NCBI GenBank assembly: GCA_026692845.1
Contig: JAPLNM010000133.1
Coordinates: 1 to 41,676, forward strand
Length of the DNA: 41,676 nt
Direction of reading: 5' to 3'
From: Planctomycetota bacterium
Lineage (GTDB): Bacteria > Planctomycetota > Planctomycetia > Pirellulales > Pirellulaceae
The notes under the pieces were generated by a model that searched no databases, was not told the DNA's origin, and was given only the letters and a program-made list of their open reading frames with translations. A program made the position numbers and the translations under genes. Below are positions 15,918 through 24,364 of the stretch, piece after piece. The first letter of the stretch is position 1; each line of letters begins with the position of its first letter.

Positions 15918-17075
15918 TTATTGTCGATCGAAGTAGGCTTCGCGGACCTCGGCTTCCATGGTGGCCGTTTCGGCTAATGCCGCGCCGAAACGGTCTTGAT
16001 GGAGCGAGTACAGCAGGCAAGCTTCGGTTGCCCAGACGCTTGCGTTGCGTGGTTGGCCTGAGAGCAAGGCCATTTCGCCGAAGAAATCCCCTGCGGCCAG
16101 TTCGACGACATGGTCTTCGGGGTTGCCTTTTCGGACCGAGACTTTTCCTTGGCGGATCAAGTAGAAGCGATCGCCTGGGTCCCCTTGGCGGATGATACGA
16201 TCGCCTGGTGCATAGTTTTCGATTTTGAATTCGTCGGCGACGCGGGTGAGGGTACGGGGAGTGACGTGTTCGAAGACTTTGCACTTGGCGAGCATTTGGG
16301 TGATGATGGCAGCTTCTTTGACCAAGGCATCGCTGCGGATCGAGCCGTCGACGAGGGTTAGGATGCGGTCGGCCACATCGAGGATCCGGTTGTCGTGGGT
16401 GACGATCACGATGGTGGTATCTTTTTCGCGGGCGAGTTTTTGGAGGAGTTCTACGACGGTCCGACCGCTTTGCTCATCTAGGGCGGCTGTCGGTTCGTCG
16501 GCCAGGACGAGTCGAGGTTGGTGGACCAGTCCGCGAGCGATTGCGACGCGTTGTTTTTGTCCTCCCGAGAGTTGTTTTGGGCGATGGTGCAAACGGTTTT
16601 CGAGTCCGACAGCACGGAGGATTTCCTCGGCGGATTGGGTTTGCTCGCGAGCGGTCCGACCGGGGTGGCACAGTTCCATCGCCATGCGAACGTTTTGGGT
16701 CGCGTTCAAGGATTCGAAGAGGTTGTGGGCTTGGAAAATAAATCCGACTTGGCGACGAAACTGTTCCATCGCTTTGGGGCTAGCACCGACGAGGGATTGG
16801 CCGAGGACCTCGAGATTGCCTTCTTGGACGCTATGCAGAGCCCCGAGGAGCGTCAGAAGGGTGGTTTTACCTGAGCCGCTCGGGCCGGTCATGATAATGA
16901 TTTCGCCTGGGTAAACCGTCAGATGGTTGTCGTAGAGGACTTGTTTGCGAAGATCTCCGGTGCCGAAGTAGTGGCTCAGGCCTTGGGCGCGGATCGAGGG
17001 AGTTTGTCCAAGGGATATTTTTGAGCGTGTAGCCGGGTCGAACTGAGTGGCTCTCAAGCTATTGGAAGGAATCAT
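15918..17075 (-). CDS. ABC transporter ATPase (DevA/LolD-like) with C-terminal cyclic-nucleotide-binding domain
   Basis: A 385-residue protein. ABC domain: Walker A GPSGSGKT (64-71), signature LSGGQKQR (169-176), Walker B LVLADEPT (189-196), H-loop VTHD (225-228); it groups by eye with the MacB/LolD/DevA exporters. From about 265 to 370 there is a cyclic-nucleotide-binding domain with the phosphate-binding cassette FGEMALLSGQPRNASV (333-348), whose Glu and Arg are kept, so ligand binding is plausible. An HlyD-type adaptor is encoded divergently 221 bases away, as expected for a DevBCA-like exporter, but no FtsX/DevC permease is in the window. ATG at 17075. Confidence 0.9.
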   Translation of the reverse strand: MIPSNSLRATQFDPATRSKISLGQTPSIRAQGLSHYFGTGDLRKQVLYDNHLTVYPGEIIIMTGPSGSGKTTLLTLLGALHSVQEGNLEVLGQSLVGASPKAMEQFRRQVGFIFQAHNLFESLNATQNVRMAMELCHPGRTAREQTQSAEEILRAVGLENRLHHRPKQLSGGQKQRVAIARGLVHQPRLVLADEPTAALDEQSGRTVVELLQKLAREKDTTIVIVTHDNRILDVADRILTLVDGSIRSDALVKEAAIITQMLAKCKVFEHVTPRTLTRVADEFKIENYAPGDRIIRQGDPGDRFYLIRQGKVSVRKGNPEDHVVELAAGDFFGEMALLSGQPRNASVWATEACLLYSLHQDRFGAALAETATMEAEVREAYFDRQ

Positions 17076-17296
17076 CGTTGAAGGCCATCCATGGATTTGG
17101 GAATTCCTGGTAATCTTTCCGAGGGAACCTCTCGAGCCGGAGAGTCTCGAACTACGCTAAAGGGGCATTTTTCGATACCTAGAATAATTGTTCCTTCGTT
17201 GCTCATCGAGACTCCCAAAGTCGTAACTTCCAACGCGTTGTTTGCGGAATGAACACCGGACATTTTATTTCGAATCCGTCGCATGCAAGGTCGCTG

Positions 17297-18421
17297 ATGT
17301 TTTGGAGGTTTTTTTCCAGGCTGATTTCCCTGAGTATTCTGCTGAATGTAGCCTTGGGCGTAGCCCGAGGGGATCCGTTGCCTGAAGCTTCGGCGATCAA
17401 GGATACATCTGCGAGCATTGTTGCCCAAGGCCGATTGCAGCCGACGGCCGGGATTCTCAAGCTCTCGGCGGTTCCCGGGGACAGGATCGAGCGCATCAGT
17501 GTCGAGCCTGGTGCCAGTGTTGTCGCCGGACAAGAGCTTGTCACCCTCGAGAGCGCGGGTCTGAAGAAGCTCGAATTAAAAATCGCCGAGCTCAAGCTTG
17601 CCGACGCGGTCGCGATGCACGAAGCGGCATTGCGTCAGGCCGAGTTGGGACTCGAAACGGCTCAATGGAAACTCCGTTCTGCCGAGCAGGTCCATTCCCA
17701 AGCCAAATCCAGTCTAGAACTTGTGGGTAAACAAGCTCAAATCCTCCGTTCGCTCGAGGAGCAAATTCAAGGTCTTGAAGCCATCCGCAGCAATCCTCGT
17801 TTGCGGGGTGCCGTCGGCAGCTTGGAATTGGAAGCCAAGCGGAATCAGAAAATCGCAGCACAAGTCGAATACGATCGGGGGATGCTCGGAGCGAATCAAT
17901 CGATTCAATCGGCTGAGCTTTTGGTCGCTCAGGCGCAAAGTGTGCTTCGAGAGGCCAAGGAGGCTCGAGAACAACTCAAGAAGCATCCGAGCTACCGACC
18001 GCTCGAAAAGCAAATCGAGCTATTGCGGATTCAGCTAGACCAAACTGCCGTCGTGGCTCCGTCAGCCGGCACGGTGCTCCAAGTCTATGGCATCGCCGGA
18101 GAGCGAGCCACGGCACTGGCGTTGATCGAGCTGGCCGATTTGACCCGGATGTCCTGTGTTGCTGAAGTCCACGAATCGGATGTTGGGCAAGTTCGTCTTG
18201 GTCAGCTCGCGGAGATGAAATCTGCTTCGCTATCACGACCGATCCGAGGAAAGGTCAGCCGGATCGATCGGGTCGTTGGCTTACCCCAGTTCCGCTCTGC
18301 GAGCCCGCTGGCTCGTTCCGATTTTCGATCGATCGCCGTGTGGATCCAGATCGATCCTCAAGATGTTTCGGTCGCTTCGGAACGCCTGCAGTTGCAGGTC
18401 GAAGTCCGGATCGAAAAGTGA
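17297..18421 (+). CDS. HlyD/DevB-type periplasmic adaptor protein
   Basis: A protein of about 374 residues with a signal peptide at the chosen start (MFWRFFSRL..., ATG 17297, AAGG 6 bases before); the frame is open back to ATG 17249, which has no good ribosome site. An N-terminal lipoyl half (RIERISVEPGASVVAGQELVTL) is followed by a long coiled-coil hairpin (about residues 85-255) and the second lipoyl half plus beta-barrel (VVAPSAGTVLQVY, then ELADLTRMSCVAEVHESDVGQV). This is the architecture of membrane-fusion proteins that link inner-membrane exporters to the outer membrane. The divergent ABC ATPase is its likely partner. It converges on the oxidase subunit III gene, 30 bases apart. Confidence 0.88.
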   Translation: MFWRFFSRLISLSILLNVALGVARGDPLPEASAIKDTSASIVAQGRLQPTAGILKLSAVPGDRIERISVEPGASVVAGQELVTLESAGLKKLELKIAELKLADAVAMHEAALRQAELGLETAQWKLRSAEQVHSQAKSSLELVGKQAQILRSLEEQIQGLEAIRSNPRLRGAVGSLELEAKRNQKIAAQVEYDRGMLGANQSIQSAELLVAQAQSVLREAKEAREQLKKHPSYRPLEKQIELLRIQLDQTAVVAPSAGTVLQVYGIAGERATALALIELADLTRMSCVAEVHESDVGQVRLGQLAEMKSASLSRPIRGKVSRIDRVVGLPQFRSASPLARSDFRSIAVWIQIDPQDVSVASERLQLQVEVRIEK

Positions 18422-18451
18422 TGTATTCCGGAAATGCATTACGGCAATGTT

Positions 18452-19312
18452 TTAAGCGGGTGCTTTGGCATTGACCAGGACTAGGGCGATCCAGAAGCTG
18501 ATCAGCAGCAGCAGCCAGACGACATCGAGGAAATGCCAGTAGAGGGTGCAGACTTTCAGCCCGCTGTTTCTTTCGTGGTCGTAGCGGTTGGCCAGGGCGT
18601 TTCGAGCGGTCCACCATAATGCGATCGCTCCGCCGACGACGTGAGCAGCGTGGAGGAAGACCAAGATGAAGGTATAGCCGTAGGCGCTTTCGTTTCGGGT
18701 TGGGGCATCGGCCAGCCCCTCTAGCAAGCGTTTCATGCCATCGGATTGGATGAACAGGAATCCGATACCCATGGCGCAGGCAGCGATGACCATTTGCTTG
18801 ACTCTTGCGAGCCGATCTTTTTTCGCAGCGCTATAGGCCCATTCTAGGCAGACTGATACTCCGATCAGGAGCAACGTCGAGGGGATGAAGCTCCAGGGCA
18901 GGACCATTCTTTGGGTGATCGCCCGGTCGGATCCGACTCGCATAGCGATATAGACGACGTACAGAAGGATGCTTGATACGAAGAAAATCGCGAGCGACCC
19001 GATCATCAACCACATACCTTGGGCGGCTCGAGCATCTGCCGGGAGGGCTTGTGGTTTTCCCGAGGATTGCTTCGCCGAGCTCAGGTCTGTTGATGGATTG
19101 GGGCTTGGCGGATTGGGGCTTGGCGGATTGGGTAGGGAGTCCAAGGTGGATTTCTTGTTGGTTCTTGGTGGGTGGTTTGGTCGTTGGAGGGCTCGGCAAG
19201 CGGGTTTGGGAAAAATCGGCTTTTTCGACCGCTTGGCGATGCACCACTGTAGCAACCGGCCAAATGGCTGGAATGGATGGGTTTTCGTTCGAAAACGGCT
19301 TGGGGGCGACAA
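18452..19312 (-). CDS. Haem-copper oxidase subunit III (stand-alone)
   Basis: The C-terminal 190 residues are a five-helix cytochrome c/quinol oxidase subunit III: GMWLMIGSLAIFF, then WSFIPSTLLLIGVSVCLEWAY, a segment with FILVFLHAAHVVGG and finally LYWHFLDVVWLLLL. Subunit III stabilises the catalytic subunit of terminal oxidases. No subunit I or II gene is in the window, so its complex is encoded elsewhere. The N-terminal 95 residues are basic then Pro/Ser/Asn-rich and unlike the family. The longest frame starts at a TTG (19312); another in-frame TTG at 19144 gives about 230 residues, nearer the family size. The true start is uncertain. A 15-bp tandem repeat underlies the Pro-rich part. Confidence 0.82.
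   Translation of the reverse strand: MSPPSRFRTKTHPFQPFGRLLQWCIAKRSKKPIFPKPACRALQRPNHPPRTNKKSTLDSLPNPPSPNPPSPNPSTDLSSAKQSSGKPQALPADARAAQGMWLMIGSLAIFFVSSILLYVVYIAMRVGSDRAITQRMVLPWSFIPSTLLLIGVSVCLEWAYSAAKKDRLARVKQMVIAACAMGIGFLFIQSDGMKRLLEGLADAPTRNESAYGYTFILVFLHAAHVVGGAIALWWTARNALANRYDHERNSGLKVCTLYWHFLDVVWLLLLISFWIALVLVNAKAPA
19095..19132. repeat. 15-bp tandem repeat in the oxidase subunit III N-terminus
   Basis: Two exact copies of GGATTGGGGCTTGGC and a partial third; in frame on the minus strand they encode the NPPSP-type repeat. Confidence 0.9.
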
Positions 19313-19532
19313 TCTGGAGAATGTAGCGAATTTGCGGGGTGAAGGGGCGTCAATGCTGGCATATCAGCGCGGATCGGAATCTGAGTACTGGCCGGATTTT
19401 TCGATACGCTTTACCTAAACCGACTCAATTCGACGGCATGGCAGTTCCGATACAAAGGCACATACCGAATAGTTCGCTTGGTACCGTGGAGTCCGGGTGA
19501 TGGAATTTCGAGGAACGGGTGGGGAATCGACC

Positions 19533-20684
19533 ATGTCAATTTTGCAACGAACTTTGCGAACGTTTGTGATCACGGCGGCTGCCATGGCTGGACAGCTGGG
19601 GTTTGCCGACAGCGGCTATCACCCGTTCTCTGAACCTGTGGATTTTGATCCGGATTGGCAATTATTTGCCCCGATGCAGCTTCAGGATGTCGAGGATTTG
19701 TCTCCTCGTCAGCGGGCGCCGCACGGTTTGTACTTGACCTACGACCGGATTTACACCGGAATGACTCGACCGGAAGTTAACGGTTCGAGTTACCTGATGG
19801 ACAGCACTTGGGGTAACCGATGGGACTTTGGATGGATGAACCGACGCGAAAGCGGATGGGCGTTCTCTTACCAGGTCGTCACTGGACCGAACGTGTACCA
19901 CGGGTACGAGCAACTGCGGCTCAATGGATTTACCGATTCGGTAGTGGAAGACAACGCGGTTGTGCCGTTTTTCCGACCTACATCGTTTGACAACGATCCG
20001 TATACGCTCGAGCGGACCTATGATGTCGTCCAGAGCATCAATGTGGGTAACTATTCGAGTTTCGAGGCCAATAAGACATGGCGACTAGAGCCTTACCGTT
20101 ATGGTGGGATGCTCGAACCGCTGATTGGTTTGCGGTATGTGAAGTTCCTCGACACGGCTCGCAGCGACGATTATTCGACCTTCCTCCAGGACGATCCGTT
20201 TGATCCGACGGTGGTTCTCGGGACGGCTGAGGTGTACACCAACGACATCGTTCAGTCACGCAACGACATGATACTCGGGCAGCTCGGTTTCCGATATTTC
20301 CGAAACATCCGTCGATGGACCTTGTCGAGCGACTTCAAAGTCTTCGCAGGCCATACGTTCCAGTCTCAGGAAACCACTCGGTATGTGACAACAACCACAT
20401 ATCCGGAGGACGTTGCGATCGGTGACGAGCCGCTTTTCGACGGCGATCACACTGGGACCTCCTTCTTCTCTCGCAGGAACAACGAAACGCCGGTTGGATT
20501 CGATGTGCGAGCCGAGAGTGCCTTCAGCGCGACCAAGCAACTTGATTTGCGAGTTGGTTTTCAAATGATTTACTTTGGCCAGGGGATCTGGCGGGGTGCG
20601 ACTTTGGACCAAGGCAACAACCACGATACGAATCAACAGTTGGTTATGCCTGGCTTGACCTTCGGGTTTGCGATCAACCGCTAG
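19533..20684 (+). CDS. Outer-membrane beta-barrel protein (BBP7-like)
   Basis: A 383-residue exported protein. The chosen ATG 19533 gives a signal peptide (hydrophobic stretch to about residue 23, ending GFADS) behind a GGGGA ribosome site; the frame is open back to 19497. The mature part is rich in aromatic residues and alternating polar/hydrophobic segments, typical of an outer-membrane barrel, and ends in a beta strand (LTFGFAINR). The layout (GLYLTYDRIYTG, PLIGLRYVKFLD, LGQLGFRYFRN) resembles the planctomycete BBP7 barrel family; this assignment is from memory. A hairpin about 40 bases downstream may end its transcript. Confidence 0.75.
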   Translation: MSILQRTLRTFVITAAAMAGQLGFADSGYHPFSEPVDFDPDWQLFAPMQLQDVEDLSPRQRAPHGLYLTYDRIYTGMTRPEVNGSSYLMDSTWGNRWDFGWMNRRESGWAFSYQVVTGPNVYHGYEQLRLNGFTDSVVEDNAVVPFFRPTSFDNDPYTLERTYDVVQSINVGNYSSFEANKTWRLEPYRYGGMLEPLIGLRYVKFLDTARSDDYSTFLQDDPFDPTVVLGTAEVYTNDIVQSRNDMILGQLGFRYFRNIRRWTLSSDFKVFAGHTFQSQETTRYVTTTTYPEDVAIGDEPLFDGDHTGTSFFSRRNNETPVGFDVRAESAFSATKQLDLRVGFQMIYFGQGIWRGATLDQGNNHDTNQQLVMPGLTFGFAINR

Positions 20685-20727
20685 TCACCGATAGCCAGCG
20701 GCATCTGACTGAAGTGGAAAAAGTCGA

Positions 20728-20756
20728 GCAAGCGAGTCCTCAAGAGGCTCGCTTGC
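20728..20756 (+). terminator. Candidate terminator after the barrel gene
   Basis: A 9-bp stem GCAAGCGAG/CTCGCTTGC encloses a second CCTC/GAGG pairing. The following bases are only moderately T-rich, so termination is likely but not certain. It separates the barrel gene from the TolQ-like operon. Confidence 0.6.
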
Positions 20757-20846
20757 GTCATTAAATGCTTGCATTGACTGCGACTTGGGATTGAGTCCAT
20801 AGGGTGAAACTTGTTACAGGGTTTGGTTGGGACTCGGAGTGTATCT

Positions 20847-22451
20847 ATGGTGATGTTGGAACACTTGCGGGCTCAACGGGTTCTGGAAGAAGGAAGATTA
20901 GGGATGTTGACCAAGTCAAAGAAGCGAGAAGAGCAGGCTTTTGAGATTCCGCTATTGCCGTCGATTGTGGTCGGATCGGCGTTGTGTTGTTTGTTTTATT
21001 TTCTGATTTTGTTGCCGCCGTTTCGGCATCCGTTGGTGATACGGTATGCCCTTTGTCACTGGGTGGCAGTCGCGGCAGCTTGGTTGTTTACGACCGCGGC
21101 GGTTTATTTGGTTCAGAAGCGCTGGGCGCTTGGTCGTCAGCGGCGCTTGGTCGATTCGCTTGAATCGGTACTCGACGAGTGGGTGGATCATCGTGCCGAC
21201 TGGGATATTGAGCCGGCGATGGATGGTTACCGCCGCGCGACCTCGTTGCAAGCGTTGTGGAAGCTTCAAAAGAGCTATTTGGTAAGGTCTTGGTATGGAC
21301 AGCGTCTTGGGCAGCTCCTGATGCGTCAGGTCGAGCGTCGAACGACGGCGAGGTTGGACGAAGACCTTCAGGGGTTTGCTGAGCGAGATGCTGAAGCTTT
21401 GCATTCGAGCTATGCGATGGTGCGCATCAATTGTTGGGCGATGCCGATGTTAGGTTTTTTGGGGACGGTGATTGGGATTTCCGACACGCTCGGTCAGATG
21501 GACGCCCAGGCGTTAGCCAGTGGATCGCAGGAAGCGATGAATGGATTGACCAGTGGCTTGTATGTCGCCTTCGATACAACGGCCGTCGGCTTGGTTTTGA
21601 CGATGGTGGCGATGTTTATGCAGTTTTTCGTGCAGCGTGCTGAGCAGGACTTTTTGGGTCGGATGGACCAAGGAGCCGCATCGGCGATGCACCGATGTTT
21701 ATCGGATCAGGAGCACAGCGATACGCGGGATGTTGAGGCTTCGCTCAAACTCGTTGCGAATCGGTTGATCGATTCGATGCAGATCTTGGTTCAGCAGCAG
21801 GCTCAGTTGTGGCGCGATTCGATAGGCCAAGCCCAATCGGAGTGGTCCCACATGAGTGCAAGGGCCACGGAGACCTCTCTTGGAACGATTCAAAGGGCTT
21901 TGGCCGGAACGTTGGCCGAACACCGCGACTCACTGCGCGAGTGTTTGACGCAGTTGTCTGTTTTGCAAACCGAGGGAGCCCAGCAGATCGACGGACGATT
22001 GCAGCAATGGCAAACGACATTATCCGAGCAATCGCGCGTGGCCTTGCGCCAGCAGCAAGAGGTGAGTCGCAATGCGGAGCTGTTGCAAAAGCTATTGGAT
22101 TCGACGCAGTTAGTCCAAGCCATGCAGCAACCGATCCAAGCGACCCTCGAGCGGATGACCGATTTTGATCGGTTTCAGGAAGCGGCATTGAGTCTGACCG
22201 AGGCGGTGATGGTCATGAGCACGCAGTTGGAGCGATCGGGGCATCTATCCAGGCAGGCGGTCCGAAGGCGTCAGGCAAGCCGCTTCGATTCTTCAGCCGA
22301 TGAGATTTCAGCCGATGAGATTTCAGCCGATGGGATTTCAGCCGATGGGGGGACCAATTTGCTAGGTTGGCAGACGGCAGAAGAAGCCCCAGATAATGCC
22401 GATGCGGTGGTTTTGAAGCTCGACTCCCCATCTGTAAGAAAAGCCGGATGA
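20847..22451 (+). CDS. MotA/TolQ/ExbB-family proton channel protein with long C-terminal tail
   Basis: A 534-residue inner-membrane protein. I chose ATG 20847 (CGGAG 7 bases before); the frame is open to TTG 20811. Membrane segments lie at about 40-60 and 70-90. The conserved TolQ/ExbB core follows at about 195-265: WAMPMLGFLGTVIGI, then a loop and GLYVAFDTTAVGLVLTMVAMF. The last 270 residues form a long helical, probably coiled-coil tail rich in Gln and Leu, then an acidic low-complexity end with SADEI/SADGI repeats. TolQ/ExbB proteins form the proton channel of envelope motors. The stop overlaps the start of the next gene (ATGA), so translation is coupled to the first ExbD-like partner. The long tail recalls ZorA-type channels, but no Zorya effector is near. 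Confidence 0.88.
   Translation: MVMLEHLRAQRVLEEGRLGMLTKSKKREEQAFEIPLLPSIVVGSALCCLFYFLILLPPFRHPLVIRYALCHWVAVAAAWLFTTAAVYLVQKRWALGRQRRLVDSLESVLDEWVDHRADWDIEPAMDGYRRATSLQALWKLQKSYLVRSWYGQRLGQLLMRQVERRTTARLDEDLQGFAERDAEALHSSYAMVRINCWAMPMLGFLGTVIGISDTLGQMDAQALASGSQEAMNGLTSGLYVAFDTTAVGLVLTMVAMFMQFFVQRAEQDFLGRMDQGAASAMHRCLSDQEHSDTRDVEASLKLVANRLIDSMQILVQQQAQLWRDSIGQAQSEWSHMSARATETSLGTIQRALAGTLAEHRDSLRECLTQLSVLQTEGAQQIDGRLQQWQTTLSEQSRVALRQQQEVSRNAELLQKLLDSTQLVQAMQQPIQATLERMTDFDRFQEAALSLTEAVMVMSTQLERSGHLSRQAVRRRQASRFDSSADEISADEISADGISADGGTNLLGWQTAEEAPDNADAVVLKLDSPSVRKAG
22292..22351. repeat. 15-bp tandem repeat, four copies, in the channel protein tail
   Basis: Four units of TTCAGCCGATGAGAT with small changes in the last two; in frame, encoding the SADEI/SADGI repeat close to the C-terminus of the channel protein. 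Confidence 0.92.
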
Positions 22452-24349
22452 GCAAGCGATCGCGGCATGGAAACGATTTTACACCGTCGACCTTTCCATT
22501 CCTGGCGGTCCTATTGTGCGTCATTGGCGCGTTGGTTTTGCTCTTGGTCATCAACGTGACGAGTTCACGCGCCTCGGCTAGGCATCAGGTGCAAAGCGAG
22601 TTGACCGAAGCGATCGAGCAGGCTCAGGAGCAATCGGATTACATGGTCTCTGTGTCCGAAGAGCTTCAAGCAAGGCGAGAGCAGGTCCGAAAGCAGATCG
22701 AGTTGCGGCGGAGTGAATTGGCCCGTACCGAGGATCACATCGAGCGGCTTGAGGAGGATCTTCGAGAAGTCGAGTCCCGTTTGCAGAAGCTTGAGGATGC
22801 GCACGTGTCCCCGGATGAGCAAGTCAATAGTCCATCGAGGATCCAGGAGCTTAAGGATCGTATCGAAGAGCAAAAGCAGAAGCTTAACGATGCGATTGCG
22901 AAGCGGAAGGATCAGACCCCTGCGTTTTCGATCATTCCGTACGAGGGAGCGAATCGCACGACGCGAAGGCCCGTGTATCTTGAGTGTACCGAGCAAGGGG
23001 TGTTGATTCAGCCAGAAGGGGTATTGGTCAGCATGGAGGATTTGGGTCCGCCGCACGGGCCTGGAAATCCGCTTGATGCGGCCCTTCGGGTTTTGAGGAA
23101 CGCTTACCAATCTCGCGATGCGGTCTATGGGATTTCGATCCCCCCCTACCCTCTTTTGATCGTTCGACCTGATGGGATTCAAAGTTACGCGTTGGCGCGA
23201 TCGGCGATGTCTGGTTGGGACGATCAGTTTGGTTATGAGTTGATCGACGGTCAGATGGAGCTAGCGTTTCCCGATGGGATTGCCGAGTTGAAGAACGATT
23301 TAGCTCGAGCCTTGCGTGTAGCGAAAGATCGCCAAAAAGCGCTCGTGGCGGCTTTGCCAGCTCGCTACAGTCGCAATCCGTTTGCCACCAAAACCGAGGA
23401 GACCTGGGATTCGATCGATGCGGAGTTGCCTGCCGCCGAGAGTCGGGTTTCGGGGCTAGCCAAGGGATCGCAGGTGGGCAAGGAGTCTGGATTCGAGCAA
23501 GGCCGACGTTGGGAGATGATCCAGCAGTTACCCCCTGGCTCGCTTGAGCCTTCGGCACCGAATGGTCCGCCGAGTGAGGTTTTCTCGCAAGGGAAAGGGA
23601 AAGAGTCTTCGCTTGATCGCGGTGCGATGGACAGCGATTCCGGAACGTCGAGTTCGGCAGGTGCGGCCGGATCGGCGATGGCTGAGGGTCAAGGATCGCA
23701 CAGCCAAGGGAGTCTGACACCATCGAGTGGTGGTACGCAAACCTCGGCGAATCGATTTTCTTCGTCTTCTACTGGATCTTCGGCTGGTTCGGCGAGTCTT
23801 GGGCAGCCTGCGCAAGACGAGCAGATGCAGCAGGCGATGCAAGAGCAAGCGATGAAGCAACAGGCTGCCGAGAATCAACAGGCTGCCGAGAATTCCGGCG
23901 GAGCTCAGGCCTCTAGTGCGTCGGGAGCGGCATCGAAGAAGAAGGCATCGGGAAGCGATAGCGAACTCAAGCCGATCAGTTTGACGGCGGGCAAGGACTG
24001 GGCGACGACCCGCATGGACAACCGATCGACTCCGGTATCTCGTCCGATACGCATCATCGTGCTTCAGGACCGATGGCTTATGTGCACCGAGGGGCAGGAT
24101 TGGAAGTACGACGCGGAGATTTCGCTTGAGCAAGGTCCCCAGGCCGCTTCGGCGCAGCTTCAGGAATCGATCCGTGATCGGGTTGAATCTTGGGGGCTTT
24201 CCTTGCCGGGTGGATATTGGGTTCCCTCGTTGAGTGTGCAAGCTGCGGCCGATGCCGAGCAGAGCTTGTTGCGTATGCAACGCTTGTTGGAAGGTAGTGG
24301 AGTGATTATCAAGGTTCAGCCATTGATGACAACGAAGAACCGCAAGTAG
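22448..24349 (+). CDS. ExbD-like membrane-anchored coiled-coil protein, first partner
   Basis: A 633-residue protein overlapping the channel gene by 4 bases. A short cytoplasmic N-terminus with FTPSTFPFL enters a single membrane helix (about 14-37), the placement seen in ExbD/TolR, but the ExbD membrane aspartate position reads as phenylalanine. A coiled coil follows (about 45-155), then a periplasmic domain (about 165-300) with PLLIVRPDGIQSY, a long Ser/Gly/Gln/Ala-rich linker (about 340-500) and a second small domain (about 520-625). The middle domain resembles the C-terminal domain of the next gene product. I infer a stator-like or force-transmitting subunit. No known family name is assigned. 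Confidence 0.8.
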   Translation: MSKRSRHGNDFTPSTFPFLAVLLCVIGALVLLLVINVTSSRASARHQVQSELTEAIEQAQEQSDYMVSVSEELQARREQVRKQIELRRSELARTEDHIERLEEDLREVESRLQKLEDAHVSPDEQVNSPSRIQELKDRIEEQKQKLNDAIAKRKDQTPAFSIIPYEGANRTTRRPVYLECTEQGVLIQPEGVLVSMEDLGPPHGPGNPLDAALRVLRNAYQSRDAVYGISIPPYPLLIVRPDGIQSYALARSAMSGWDDQFGYELIDGQMELAFPDGIAELKNDLARALRVAKDRQKALVAALPARYSRNPFATKTEETWDSIDAELPAAESRVSGLAKGSQVGKESGFEQGRRWEMIQQLPPGSLEPSAPNGPPSEVFSQGKGKESSLDRGAMDSDSGTSSSAGAAGSAMAEGQGSHSQGSLTPSSGGTQTSANRFSSSSTGSSAGSASLGQPAQDEQMQQAMQEQAMKQQAAENQQAAENSGGAQASSASGAASKKKASGSDSELKPISLTAGKDWATTRMDNRSTPVSRPIRIIVLQDRWLMCTEGQDWKYDAEISLEQGPQAASAQLQESIRDRVESWGLSLPGGYWVPSLSVQAAADAEQSLLRMQRLLEGSGVIIKVQPLMTTKNRK

Positions 24350-24364
24350 TGGGGTGATGGATCG

